NCBI RefSeq assembly: GCF_000283155.1
Contig: NW_004454229.1
Location: forward strand, 6,013,439-6,077,438
Direction: 5' to 3'
DNA: 64,000 nucleotides
DNA from: Ceratotherium simum simum
Taxonomy: Eukaryota > Chordata > Mammalia > Perissodactyla > Rhinocerotidae
Shown here: positions 20,690 through 30,470 of the stretch, in pieces
Layout: each line of letters begins with the position of its first letter
Numbering within the stretch: the stretch's first letter is position 1
Notes under the pieces: model-generated
Database searches by the model: none
Seen by the model: the letters and a program-made list of their open reading frames with translations, nothing else
What the model was told of the DNA's origin: nothing
Made by a program: the position numbers and the translations under genes

Positions 20690-20800
20690 CAAGGACCCGG
20701 GAGTCCTGTATCCGTGTCCCAACGGCAGACCACTGCGTGGCCTTGGCCAGACAGCTGTCAATAAGCCCCTTTCCAACCCTAAAATTTCACACACCCAGAG
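20690..20800 (+). mobile_element. MIR-like SINE, sense, diverged
   Basis: ggacccgggagtcctgtatc, then ccactgcgtggccttggcca follow the sense MIR head and start of core. Confidence 0.5.
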
Positions 20801-20964
20801 GCCCAAGGGCGGATGGACAGAGGGAACCAATGGACATAAAACCTGGAGTGACCCCGGAGGGCAATGGTCAGGGAAGCCACTGGAAGAGGCAGGGCCTGAC
20901 CAGGCGGCTAGAAAACTGAGGCAGCAAGACCAATAGGAAGGGGGGCTGCTGGGGTCCCCTCTGC

Positions 20965-21110
20965 TTCCACTCACCAGAAGACCCTGGGCAAGTCACGACC
21001 CCCTTGGTGCCCGGCCTTCCTCATCCACACACTGGGACAGGAGGTGGAGGGCAGAGGGAGCAAGTTGGACCAGATGCTTCCAAGGTCTTTTAGCCTCGCA
21101 CTGAGGGCAC
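20965..21110 (+). mobile_element. MIR-like SINE, sense
   Basis: gaccctgggcaagtcacgac, then gccttcctcatccacacact resemble MIR core sequence. Confidence 0.55.
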
Positions 21111-21124
21111 AAACCCCAACATCG

Positions 21125-21290
21125 AAGGACTGAAACCAGGATCCACCACTGGGAACTGAGTGACTTTGAGCAAGTCCTGATTCTCTTTGAGCCCCAGTTT
21201 CCTCATCTGTAAAATGGGGATAATAAGACCACCCCCACAGGGCTGTTCTAGAGATTGAACTACACCAGGTTACACAGAGGAGCCGCCCGA
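21125..21290 (+). mobile_element. MIR SINE, sense
   Basis: gagcaagtcctgattctctt, then ccccagtttcctcatctgta, aaatggggataataagacca and agagattgaactacaccag are consecutive MIR blocks. Confidence 0.9.
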
Positions 21291-21589
21291 CGATGACCAC
21301 ACTCTCCAGCACCGCAAGGAGGGAGCCCCAGGAAGGCTGGGGCGGGTGTGGCCAGACGGCTCTCCCAGGCCTGGCTGCCTCTCCCAGCATCCCAGCAACA
21401 CCAAGTCTGCTGCCCCTGCTCCAGGCTGCTGGGGAAACCTCGGGCCCACAGCCGGGCTTCCCCGCCTCACTCGGAGGCATCTTCCTGGCCCCCAAGGGCT
21501 GCTCTCCTTCCCCTCTCCCCTTGGCCCGCAGGGTGGCAACTCTGAGCAGGCCTGTCCATCTCCTCAGGGCTGGCAGGAGGGGCCCATAA

Positions 21590-21960
21590 ATCAGTCAATA
21601 AATTCCAAGCAGATGCGCGCACGCTGTTTGGGCTGGAGCCCGGGCCCTTCCCTGCGGTTGCCGTGAAACCAGACTCTCTCAGGTGATTCACGATTTGCCG
21701 GCCGGCTGGGCCCGCATCCACCAGAGGGTGACGATAATGTTTTCTTTCCTGTCTTACCTCGGAGACAGGGTGAGGTTTTTCCAGCCCTCCATCCTGGGCC
21801 GACAGCAAACCCGGGTGTACTCAGTGCATATTTATAACCCCCGGCTTGGGGAAGCCGGTAACGGGCGCAGCGCTGCTGAGGGCCTTCCCGGCGCCAGCGC
21901 CCTCTCCCCCAGGGCTGCACCGTCCTCGCGGCCACCCACCCCAGGCTCTGCCTGAGGAAA
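21590..21960. promoter_or_regulatory. Repeat-free CpG-enriched block with a CTCF-like motif
   Basis: No repeat is recognisable here. CpGs are more frequent than in flanking DNA (about 8 in 21841-21900). ccaccagagggtg at 21718-21730 is close to the CTCF core. AT words (gtcaataaattccaagcaga, gacgataatgttttctttcc) suggest unique functional sequence. A regulatory role is inferred only. Confidence 0.35.
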
Positions 21961-21974
21961 CCGGGCCAGTGGGG

Positions 21975-22200
21975 GGGTTAGAAGCTGTGGCTTTGCTGCT
22001 GACGGTCCAGGGTTCAAACCCCAGGTCTGACACTTCATTGAGCCTCAGGCGACACTTGTCTTGTAAACAGGGATAACACACCTCACAGGTCATAATGAGG
22101 TGAGATTTAAGTTAAAATAATGTACATGAGTAGCTCACGCAGGGCCCAGCACATCGTAGATATTCGGTAAATCGTCACTATTAGTATTACCAACATTCTG
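21975..22200 (+). mobile_element. MIR SINE, sense
   Basis: ccagggttcaaaccccaggt, then gcctcaggcgacacttgtct, then ggtgagatttaagttaaaat, then cagggcccagcacatcgtag span head to tail. Confidence 0.85.
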
Positions 22201-22320
22201 AGCGCTCAGAGAAGGGCCACGGCTCGCCCTACGACGAGGCCACAGTGCAGTGAGAGGGGCTCGGCCGGCCAGCTGGCACCCGCGCTGCGCTCCGCTTCCT
22301 CTGCAGCCTCCGCACTCTGA
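22190..22320. promoter_or_regulatory. Short CpG-rich patch
   Basis: About 13 CpGs occur in 120 bases (for example ctcggccggcc, cccgcgctgcgctccgc). The patch is too short to call an island alone. Together with the block to its left it could mark an unmethylated regulatory zone. Confidence 0.3.
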
Positions 22321-22824
22321 CTAGCCCTCCCCCAGCACAGGCCACCGAGAAGGAAAGGAGAGGACACTCCAGTGAGTGTGCGGTGTGCCAGGCCCTGCCC
22401 CACGAAGCAGGGGTGTGACACCAGGAAGTCGGAGGCGAGGTGCCCGTGACCAGAGCCACTCAGCTGGTCCCCCGCAGCCAGGCTCCAGGCAGGGCAAACA
22501 CCAGTGCCCCCTTCCGAGGTCCCACAAGCCCCCTTTATGACGAAGACCCAGAAAGAAGGAAACATACACATCTGGGCCGGTTAATGAGTCAACTACCTTT
22601 TGTTGTAACCAGACAGGAGGAAGACACAGAGGCCATGGGTCCGGTTAAAAACAGGCCAGTTCCTCCACACCCTTTCTGGCTACGATGCTGCCCTGGCCCT
22701 CCCCGGGTCTCAGCTGTTATTCCCACGGCAGGATTTCTGAGGTCCCCAGTGCTCTGCCCTTCTGCGGGGCCTGGATCTGAACCTGCTGGATGGGTATGTG
22801 GACCGTAACAACCGCAGCCGGCAC
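22321..22824. other. Unassigned sequence
   Basis: No gene seen. A possible small antisense L2 tip lies at about 22370-22420 (gtgtgccaggccctgcccca). Confidence 0.35.
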
Positions 22825-23035
22825 CGAGCACTTACTAAGCGCAGGCGCCATGCTGAGCACTCACCCGGACTCTCGCTCCTCCTCACCAGAGCCCCGCGGG
22901 GCAGGGAGCACCCGGCGCCCGCCACACAGGGAGGAACGTTATCACACGGGAAAGTTAAGGAACCAGCCCAAGGTCATCAAAGAGGTCAGGGCAGGACCGA
23001 AACCCAGGCAGTATGGCCACTCTGCTGCCCCACTC
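22825..23035 (-). mobile_element. MIR SINE, antisense
   Basis: gagcacttactaagcgcagg, then gccatgctgagcactcaccc, then aggaaccagcccaaggtcat and gaccgaaacccaggcagtat follow the full antisense MIR order. Confidence 0.85.
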
Positions 23036-23039
23036 CTAC

Positions 23040-23070
23040 CCTGTTCCCCTGCACACACGCACACACAGAT

Positions 23071-23101
<31 letters not shown>

Positions 23102-23122
23102 GAGATACACGCACACACAGAT

Positions 23123-23153
<31 letters not shown>

Positions 23154-23155
23154 TG
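23040..23155 (+). repeat. Compound (CA)n microsatellite made of two similar units
   Basis: The lead acgcacacacagatacatac followed by a long CA run occurs twice in tandem (about 23058 and 23108). The second lead is preceded by agagataca. It is a tandem duplication of a lead plus repeat, or a boundary slippage. Confidence 0.9.
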
Positions 23156-23159
23156 CCTA

Positions 23160-23330
23160 TGCTGAGGCAGCTCCCAGGATCTGAGCTCAGCTGAGATTCA
23201 TAGCAGGACTGTGACCTTGTTATTTTTGAGCCTCAGTTTCTTCATCTGTAAAATGGGGATAATAACACCTACATCCCAGAGTTGTCCTAGAGATGAAACC
23301 ACATCAGATGACACCCAGTTTCCAAGGTGA
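23160..23330 (+). mobile_element. MIR SINE, sense
   Basis: gaccttgttatttttgagcc, then tcagtttcttcatctgtaaa and atggggataataacacctac give MIR core and 3' sequence. Confidence 0.9.
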
Positions 23331-23399
23331 ACAGACACAGCCTCGCTGCCCTGAGGGGTTAGTGGCACAGCCAAGCACGGAGAACTACAATGAGATGCA

Positions 23400-23870
23400 G
23401 ACAGCACAGGTCTTGGCCTGGCCCCCAAGGCCCTCCACAGCCTGGCCTCGGCCTACCTCTCACCTTGACCTGCTCTCAGGTATAGCCACACCCAACTCCC
23501 TACAGAGCAGTCTGGCTCTTTGCTGCCTCTGGGCCTCTGCTCTCTGAACCCCCTCTGCCCGGAATGTCCTTCCTCACCCCTTTCCTTGGCAAACTTCCAC
23601 TCACCCTTCAGGACTCAGTTCAGCAGCCACCTCCTCCAGGAAGCCTTTTCTGACTACTACAGGCTAGGTTGGTGCCTCTTCTGGCTCTGGCCACTCTTGG
23701 CTTCTCTCTATGCCAGCCCTGCTCACTCTGGGTTGACGTGACTGTTACACTTTCTCCTCTACTAGACTCTGGGCTCTTCCAGGGCTTTGTTCACTTGAAG
23801 TCCCCAGCACAGGGCCTGGCCCAGACCAGCTGTGCGGTGGACATCCGTGGCATGAATGAGTCCATAACTC
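23400..23870 (+). mobile_element. L2 LINE 3' end, sense, well preserved
   Basis: gccctccacagcctggcctc, then cacctcctccaggaagcctt, then ctctactagactctgggctc and ccccagcacagggcctggcc, ending catgaatgag, are consecutive L2 blocks from ORF2 to the tail. Confidence 0.9.
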
Positions 23871-24285
23871 AAGAGAAGGATGAGGCAGGCATGGGTGGCC
23901 GGAACAGCACCCTGAAGACCCGGCTCCACGCCTTCCCCGCTGTGCAGTCCTCTCTGCGCCCCCACAGCGTTCTGCCCATCCTCCTCCTCACAATCCTCCT
24001 TTAGGGCGCCCATACTGACACCTTCTCTGGGCTGGGCCCAGGGAACACAGAGACGAACCAGAGGGGCTCAGGAGGGACTGTAAATCACAGGTCAAAGTGT
24101 CCCACTGGGTTCCCTGACCAGCCACCCACGCTGGAAGAGTGAGGCCTGTGACATCCCTATGGTCACCTGTTCAGCCACCACGGTGTGGCCAGGCCAGGCA
24201 GGCTGGGCTGCCAGAGCAGACGCTGCAAAGAGATAAAAGCCCGGGAAAGAAGGGCACACAAGGGAGGGAAGGGAAAAGGGGAGAA
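23871..24285. other. Unassigned sequence with a possible short L2 piece
   Basis: Near 24010-24080 there is an antisense L2-like segment (ctgggctgggcccagggaac). No gene seen in the rest. Confidence 0.35.
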
Positions 24286-24430
24286 GGGAAAAAATAATAA
24301 AAAAGGGTTCTCTTGGTGTTTGTTTTCAAAGCCACTGACGAAAACCAGATTTGAAGTTTGGGAGACAAAAGGGATTTGGGTCTTTCAAATTCCACTCGCC
24401 GCTAATTGACTGCAGTTTCCTTTGAAGGAG
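24286..24430. promoter_or_regulatory. Candidate conserved noncoding block
   Basis: AT-rich unique sequence has several intact words such as gccgctaattgactgcagtt (homeodomain-like) and cctttgaag (TCF/LEF-like). It is bounded by GC-rich DNA. Function is inferred only. Confidence 0.3.
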
Positions 24431-24639
24431 CCCCCAGCTCTTCTGAACAATCAGGGCCCAGCGGGGACCCCACAGCCAGCAGCATCCAGGCCTCCTGGCT
24501 CCAGAGGGTCACCCTGGACGGAGAGACAGACAGACGGACACTGGGGTACTAGGACCCTCAAAATGAACAGCTGGAGCCAGACCCTGTGGGAAGTGCTTTC
24601 CGTGGAAAGAGGCCACACTGGGCCTGTCTGACCCAGTGC

Positions 24640-24740
24640 CTGTCATTTTGTCATTTTGCCTCTGAAGGTGCTTGTGGCTTACCCGAGGCAGTAGGGAGCC
24701 ACTGCAGGTTCAAGCACAAAACTCTTGGATGGTAGGTTTT
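24640..24740 (-). mobile_element. L2 LINE fragment, antisense
   Basis: cagtagggagccactgcagg followed by ttcaagcacaaaactcttgg resembles the antisense L2 ORF2 motif with gggaagccactggaggg. Confidence 0.5.
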
Positions 24741-25080
24741 CTGAGAGGAGAAGCAAACTGCCTGATCCAATATCCTCGGGGCTTTGAGAATGAAAATCCT
24801 TATGGGGTTAGATGACCACTCCATCACACATACCCCCGGGCTCCCTCCCCGCTCAGACAGGGAAACTGCTCATATTCCCTGTTCTTCTTCTCCCGACAAA
24901 GTCAAAATGCCTCCCAGCTCAAGCCCTGTTAATCCTCCGCCTCTTCCCTCACCTGGCCTCTCTGCGGCAACTCAGAAACAAATATCCCTGCTCCCACTTC
25001 ACACTCGGAGAGACCTAAACCCAAAGGCCCGAGGATCCCAGCAACCAGCCCTGCGGAAGTCCAGGGGCCTCCCCTGATGG
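24741..25080. other. Unassigned sequence
   Basis: No gene or confident repeat. Confidence 0.35.
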
Positions 25081-25084
25081 CAGC

Positions 25085-25215
25085 TCAGACCCTTAGCCCC
25101 TCCCGTACGAGCTCTCCACCTCATATCTCACAGAGGTCCAGAGGGGCAGCGGGACCTGCCCAAAGACACGCAGGCGGTCCTGGAGTTAGTGGGGTCTGAA
25201 CCCCACCCGACCGCG
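25085..25215 (-). mobile_element. MIR SINE, antisense, diverged
   Basis: gacctgcccaaagacacgca, then gttagtggggtctgaacccc match the antisense MIR core and head. Confidence 0.65.
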
Positions 25216-25329
25216 AACCGGCCCCCTTTTCCCTGGACCAGCCCATCCTTCTGGGCAAAGAGCTTCCTGAGCCGTTAGCCGAAAGGGGTGTGCGAGCAGC
25301 AGAACCAGACTGTCCTGGAAATGCACGTT

Positions 25330-25620
25330 GTCCTCCACGAATGAAGAGGGCCGCCCTCCATCAGCAAAAGCTGGCCTCCCGGCTTCTGCACAGGCTGGCC
25401 CCTCTGTCTGGAAAGCCCTTCCCGGAGAACTCAGACTCTCCCCAGGAGGTTTGCTCCAGTGTTCACTTCCTCCAGGACGCGCCCTGACCCCTTCGGTGCC
25501 CCCGTGCTATCCTCTCTCACACCCTGCTTGGCACAGCGTGGAACAACTCTGCCCATCTCCCATGGACGAGCTCCTCCGGGGTGCACTGGCTTTCCTATCA
25601 CAACCTCCCCCCCAGCCAAG
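25330..25620 (+). mobile_element. L2 LINE, sense
   Basis: ctctgtctggaaagcccttc, then tcacttcctccaggacgcgc and gaccccttcggtgcccccgt follow L2 3' ORF2. Confidence 0.75.
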
Positions 25621-25639
25621 ACTCTGCGAAGGGCCCTCA

Positions 25640-25830
25640 GGGTGAGTCCTGACTCCATCCCTTGCCAACTGTGTGACTTCTCTCCCCCACTTCTCTCTGG
25701 GCCTTGGGCTCCTCCCCTGAAAAATATGGGTGACAAACTCTGCCCTGTGGGGTTGTCACACAGATCAGAGATCGAAGGTGTGGAGGCACTTTGTGAATTA
25801 CGGAGCTTTAAACAGATAAGGACGACAGGG
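25640..25830 (+). mobile_element. MIR SINE, sense
   Basis: gactccatcccttgccaact, then gtgtgacttctctcccccac, then ggggttgtcacacagatcag and gaggcactttgtgaatta are MIR head, core and tail. Confidence 0.8.
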
Positions 25831-25886
25831 GGCGGGGGCAGTGACGATGATGGGAGACGGGGACGGGCAACCTCGCTGGTGGAGTG

Positions 25887-26146
25887 AGAGTGCTATTCTT
25901 TTTTTGTGTGTGAGGAAGATCAGCCCTGAGCTAACATCCGATGCCAATCCTCCTCTTTTTGCTGAGGAAGACTGGCCCTGGCCTAACATCCATGCCCATC
26001 TTCCTCCACTTTATATGGGACACCGCCACAGCATGGCTTGACAAGCGGTGCGCCCAGGATCCGAACCTGCAAACCCTGGGCCGCCGAAGTGGAGCACGTG
26101 CACTTAACCACTAGGCCACTGGGCTGGCCCCAAGGGTGCTATTCTT
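25887..26146. repeat. Target-site duplication of the first ERE
   Basis: agagtgctattctt at 25887-25900 and agggtgctattctt at 26133-26146 flank the SINE. They match at 13 of 14 positions, and left and right ends sit directly at the element. Confidence 0.9.
25901..26132 (-). mobile_element. ERE SINE (perissodactyl, tRNA-derived), copy 1
   Basis: A complete element of about 230 bases on the minus strand. The T-run at the left is the antisense of its A tail. The body has aggaagatcagccctgagc and ctccactttatatgggaca. The B-box complement (ggatccgaacc, 26057-26067) and the A-box complement (ccactaggcca, 26108-26118) form the tRNA-like head on the right. It has a 14-base target duplication. ERE is known as a Perissodactyla-specific SINE, so it is the strongest lineage marker here. 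Confidence 0.9.
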
Positions 26147-26149
26147 AAC

Positions 26150-26600
26150 ACGTCTTCCTGACACATGTCCACCTCTCCTCGAGCTTCTCGAGAAGGAACA
26201 GTGAGTCTGCCCATCTTTGCTAGAAAAAGGAGGGGAATTAATGAGCACTTGTTCTGGCTGAGAATGGCCGCGGCTAGCGCCCCAGTCAATGTCCCAGCCC
26301 CAAGGAGGGGTGGGTGTGAATTACCTCCCTTTCACAAGGGAATCACTGACGCCAGGGGGTGAGGTGCTCGGCCCCGTCTCATGCTCAGGGCAGGCCCACC
26401 TAGAGCACATGCTTTCGATGTCTCCCACCCTAGGCTGAGCCCAAAGCTCTCCTCGAAAGCTTCTACCCCGCCCCGGCACTGCCACGCATGGGGCCTCACA
26501 GGGCTCCTGGGCCCAGCTGGCCAGCACCAGGACACCTCAGCGGCCCAGCAGGCCCAGAGCCCCTCAGGCCAGGCCCCACCCACACTGAGGAATCCCTAGG
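26150..26600. other. Unassigned sequence
   Basis: No gene. Short MIR-like words appear near 26310 but are not convincing. Confidence 0.35.
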
Positions 26601-26810
26601 CAGACGCTGCCCTGCTTCTGTTCCCCATTATGAGTGAGGACCAGTGCCCGTCAAATAAATCAGGCTTGTGAAGTCTGATGAACAAAGATTCTGATGGTGG
26701 GATGCTGTAATTATAAACATCAGCAGCTCAGTAATCTGGGATCACGGGAGTTGCCTCGCTTTGATGGCGGGCGAGCAGCAGAGCGGCTCGATTTAGATTG
26801 TTCTGGACAT
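26600..26810. promoter_or_regulatory. Candidate conserved noncoding block
   Basis: Unique sequence with intact AT words (gtcaaataaatcaggcttgt, gctgtaattataaacatcag) and no repeat. It lies between L2-rich stretches. Inference only. Confidence 0.3.
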
Positions 26811-26879
26811 CGGAGTCGGGGAGTCAGGGTCCTCTGCACCGACTTCCCGGAACACTGCTAGGGAGTTTCAAGTTGCTGC

Positions 26880-27125
26880 ATGGCACACGAGGCCTTCTGC
26901 CACGGGACCCCACCAACCTCTCCAGCCCCCACCTCTGTAATACCCTGCTGGAACTGTTCATCGCTATCCACACTCGCCATGCCATTTCACATTTCCAGGC
27001 CTTTGCAAAGGTGTTCTGTGTGCTGATGAAGTCGTATCCATCCGGTAACCCCAGCTCAAATGCCACCTCCTCCAGGAAGCCTTCTGAGCATTCCACCCAG
27101 TAAAGCACTCCCTCCTCCTGCTATG
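26880..27125 (+). mobile_element. L2 LINE, sense
   Basis: catttccaggcctttgcaaa, then aaatgccacctcctccagga and gaagccttctgagcattcca are L2 3' ORF2 motifs. Confidence 0.85.
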
Positions 27126-27149
27126 AGCTCCAGCTTCACGTGAGCTAAG

Positions 27150-27460
27150 CTCCATCTTTTCTCATGTCTTTGCATATGCCATTCCCTCTGCCTTCCCCCT
27201 GCAGCTGTAACTCCAATTCACCTTTCTTGTCTGAGATTAGACATCATCTCCTCCAGGAAGCCCTCCCTGATTGGTCACCAGGCTGCCTTGGTTGCTGCCT
27301 GGGCTCCCCAGCTCCCTGCACTTGCCCCTGTACTGTAAATGTCAGTTTGCACATCTGTGTCCTGTCCTAACCTAGAAGCTCTCTCCCCATTGCCCAGCAC
27401 AAGTCTGGCACCCATTAGGTACTTAGAGAACATGTGCTGAAGAAATGTGTCCAATCACTA
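27150..27460 (+). mobile_element. L2 LINE 3' end, sense, second copy
   Basis: gtctttgcatatgccattcc, then catctcctccaggaagccct and ccctgattggtcaccaggct, then cattgcccagcacaagtctg and attaggtacttagagaac run to the L2 tail. Two sense L2 ends therefore lie in tandem. Confidence 0.9.
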
Positions 27461-27885
27461 TCACTAGCTAAGGAGCAGGACAATCCATGGCCCACAGACC
27501 GTGGTCCAAGTCCTCTCAGACTGACAAGAAGACACGGCTCCTAGTCACTGAACAAATGAACCAGCACGGGCTGCCACGACCCAGACGCAGAGGCTTCATA
27601 TGGAAGGAATCACGAGGACCGAAGATAAAGCATCAGTTGGAAGAGACACTTTATTATCCAGGCCATAAACCTGATTTACACTCAGGTTTCTTCTTTCCAG
27701 AAGTTCTGTAAAGTTTTACCTTTGCCCCAGCAAGCCTTGGGAACAAACTTTCAGAGCACAGGAAATCACCCATGTGACTGGGGAGGAGAAGGGATGGACG
27801 ATCCCAGAAGCTCTGCCCTCCGGGTAACCCTGCAGGTTGAGTCACCTGAACGAGGTGCAACGGATGGGCCTGGGGAGGCCACAGG
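27461..27885. other. Unassigned sequence
   Basis: No gene or confident repeat. Confidence 0.35.
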
Positions 27886-28040
27886 CACGGGGCCTGGAGA
27901 CCTGGTTCTAGTGCAGACTGCTATGCACATGGGTGTGGCTCTACAAGCTACTGCCCCACCTGGGCCTCAGTCTCCCCATCTGTACAGTGCCATGGGGACG
28001 GAGGAGGTTGGGCATGACCCAGCACTGAGGTTCAAAGATG
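27886..28040 (+). mobile_element. MIR SINE, sense
   Basis: gagacctggttctagtgcag, then gcctcagtctccccatctgt and acagtgccatggggacggag follow MIR. Confidence 0.8.
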
Positions 28041-28044
28041 CAGC

Positions 28045-28250
28045 ATAACACAGCAGCAGTGGGCTCTGGTCCTCCTAGCTCCGCAGCCTGGGCAGGTTAC
28101 TGGAGCGCCCTCTGCCTCACTGCAGCTCTCTAAACGGGGGACCTGTGTCCGACGGCACCGACCTCCGAGGCTACCACGAGCACTAGGGGTTAACGCTGGA
28201 GAAGGGTGTCGACCAGCGCCTGGCCCACAGTGAGCCCCCTCCGGTCGGCT
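28045..28250 (+). mobile_element. MIR SINE, sense, second copy
   Basis: agcagtgggctctggtcctc, then gcctgggcaggttactggag, then ctctaaacgggggacctgtg and gcgcctggcccacagtgagc are MIR blocks with several CpGs retained. Confidence 0.7.
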
Positions 28251-28339
28251 CCTGTGGGTCCTCCCACCACCCTCGGCCGTCAGATGCTGACAAGTGGAAA
28301 CAGCGCCCTTCTAAATCCACTGTCCAAACTCATCCCTCA

Positions 28340-28480
28340 GACCGGCTAGGGGCACCTGATGTTATCCCCATGTTAGAGACGTGGAGAGGGGCCTTCACCT
28401 GCCTGTAATTCAGTGAGCTGGGAGCCTGGCCCTGGACTCCCAATGCCAGCCCAGTGTTCCTTCCCTGATAGAGAATGTTC
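28340..28480 (-). mobile_element. MIR SINE, antisense
   Basis: ttatccccatgttagagacg, then gagctgggagcctggccctg follow antisense MIR. Confidence 0.65.
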
Positions 28481-28639
28481 CAGGCCAACTTGTTTTGAAA
28501 AGAAGGGGCAAAGTGGAGGAGAGGGCAAGGATCCATCTTGTCTAAAGGCATCCATGTGTCTAGAAGGCACCCTTTAGGGTCAGCTGACTTGCCTGCTGCT
28601 CTCTGTCCCACCCCACCCCCAATCACCAGCTCCCACTGC

Positions 28640-28840
28640 GATCAGGCTACCTGGACACCTGTCTCCACAGAGCGCTGGGTCCCCTCCCTCACTCCACCCA
28701 GGCCTCTGCTCAGACGCCAGCACCCCAGACAGTGGCCCCTGCCCAGCCAAAACAACACCCAGACCGTCAGTCTCCAGCCTCTCACCCTGCTTTTAAAAAA
28801 TCACCACGTATCTTACCATCAGACATAATATCAAATTTTT
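28640..28840 (+). mobile_element. L2 LINE, sense
   Basis: ggcctctgctcagacgccag, then ctcaccctgcttttaaaaaa and tcaccacgtatcttaccatc are L2 3' blocks. Confidence 0.6.
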
Positions 28841-28844
28841 CCTT

Positions 28845-29215
28845 CAGTAAACAAATATTTATTGAGCACCACCTCTTTCATACCAGAAGCTGTTGCAGAT
28901 GTTTGGGAAACGACAGTAAACAAAACAGACAAAAACCTCCACCCTCCTGGAGCATATATACCAGAAGGAGAGACAAATCATAAATAGCAAGCATGATAAA
29001 TATGTAAAATACATAGTATGTTAGAATGTGAAGAGTTCTTTGAAAAAAAATTGAGCAGGCGAATGGGTCGGGGTGTGCCAGGGTGGGGCAGGGGGTGGTA
29101 CTTTTAAATAGGGTATTGAGGGGGGCACCATAGAGAAGGGAAGGAGTTGGTCCAGCAGCTATCTGGGGGAAGGGCATTCCAGGCAGAGGGAACAGACAGC
29201 GCAAGGGCTCAGAGA
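28845..29215 (-). mobile_element. L2 LINE 3' end, antisense
   Basis: aaacaaatatttattgagca, then gacagtaaacaaaacagaca, then ctcctggagcatatatacca, then gggcattccaggcagaggga follow antisense L2 closely. Confidence 0.9.
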
Positions 29216-29310
29216 AGCTTAGTAACTTTCCCAAGATCACAGAATTTAGGAGGCGGCAGAGCTGGGATTTGAACTCGAATTTATCAGACTCCTTCCAGTT
29301 CTTATTCAAT
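29215..29310 (-). mobile_element. MIR SINE fragment, antisense
   Basis: taactttcccaagatcacag, then gcagagctgggatttgaact give the antisense MIR core and head. Confidence 0.75.
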
Positions 29311-29545
29311 TCAAGATTTATTGATGCTTCCAGGCCATGCCTGACCCTGCACCGGGTCCTGAGGAATGTAGCAGCGAACAAGGGGGCCGGGGGCCGAGGC
29401 GGAGGGAATTTTCACGGAGGGAACAGCACGCGCAAAGGCCTGGAGGTGAGTGTTTCGGCTGGATAGAGACCTGTAAGAGGCTGAAACAGCAGGTCAGATC
29501 ATGTAAGGCCCTCCTCGTGAGACGTGTTAGGAAGCTGGGACCACA
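29311..29545 (-). mobile_element. L2 LINE 3' end, antisense, second copy
   Basis: gcttccaggccatgcctgac, then gggaacagcacgcgcaaagg and caggtcagatcatgtaaggc match antisense L2. Confidence 0.8.
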
Positions 29546-29775
29546 GGGAAATGCAAGTCAAGACCACAGTGAGACGCGATTTTATACCCATTTAGTGATC
29601 AGTGAGTCTGATAGCAGCAGGCATAGGCGAGACTAAGCGCAGGAGAACCTTTTATGCGCTGCTTGTGGGGTGCACACTGGTCCGCCACTCTGGAAACCAG
29701 CTGGGCATTCTCTTGTAAAGGTGAATTCACATGCCCTTCAGCCCAGGGGTTCCACACCTCAGTGATACTTAAAAA
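29546..29775 (+). mobile_element. Old L1 LINE, sense, left of a nested DNA transposon
   Basis: aaatgcaagtcaagaccaca, then gagaaccttttatgcgctgc and tccgccactctggaaaccag are L1 ORF2 C-terminal blocks. Confidence 0.8.
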
Positions 29776-29993
29776 CAGTGGTTACCAAAGTGGGGTCTGC
29801 AGTGGGGTCTGTAGTGTTTGCAAATCAGCAAACACTACAATCAGGGCTTTCTTTTTCCCCAGAGAGCCAGTTGTTAAACATTCACTAGCACACTACTGGA
29901 CATGACCCACATGAGGAAAAGGTCTATCGGGAATCCTCAGTAATTTTTAACAGTGTTAAGGTGTCCTCAGGCCAAAAAGTTTGAGAACCGCCA
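29776..29993 (-). mobile_element. MER58-like hAT-Charlie element nested in L1
   Basis: Left end cagtggttaccaaag and right end gccaaaaagtttgagaaccg are inverted TIR-like ends. The right part gggaatcctcagtaattttt and aacagtgttaaggtgtcctc matches MER58 in reverse. L1 flanks both sides. Confidence 0.75.
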
Positions 29994-30470
29994 CCTGGAG
30001 AAACCCTTGTGTACATGCACCAGGAAATGTGTACGAGAGTCTGCACAGCAGCACTATTTATACCAGCAAAAAGAAAAAAAAAAGGAAACAACCCAAATAC
30101 CCCCCCACCTTGAGTGGGTCACAGTAACTGTGGTTTATTCATATAATGGAACGTCACACGGCAGTGACATGAACAGACTGAGCCACCTGCAAGGACCAGT
30201 AACACAACGGTGAACTGAAAAAGTGAGTCCCAGCATATAAAGTTTGAAATCAACTAAAACTAAGCAATATATTGCTTAGGTACACATATATATGTGATAA
30301 AAACTTTTTTGACAAAAACCATTTTAAAGAAATAGAATGACAAACATAAAATTATTTCTAGTGGGTAGGCAGGAATGAAAGAAATAGAAGAGATAAGAAT
30401 TGAAAAGAAAGAAAGAAAATTGTTTGTATTATTCATACATGACGATCAGAAATCAAAAGGAATCTACAAA
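29994..30470 (+). mobile_element. Old L1 LINE 3' part, sense, right of the DNA transposon
   Basis: gcagcactatttataccagc, then caacccaaatacccccccac, then ataatggaacgtcacacggc match the L1 C-terminal and 3' UTR region. The UTR is low complexity toward 30440. Confidence 0.8.

Noticed and set aside
25815..25845. CTCF-like motif (acagggggcggggg)
   Set aside because: Fits a GC box equally well and lacks the left part of the CTCF core.
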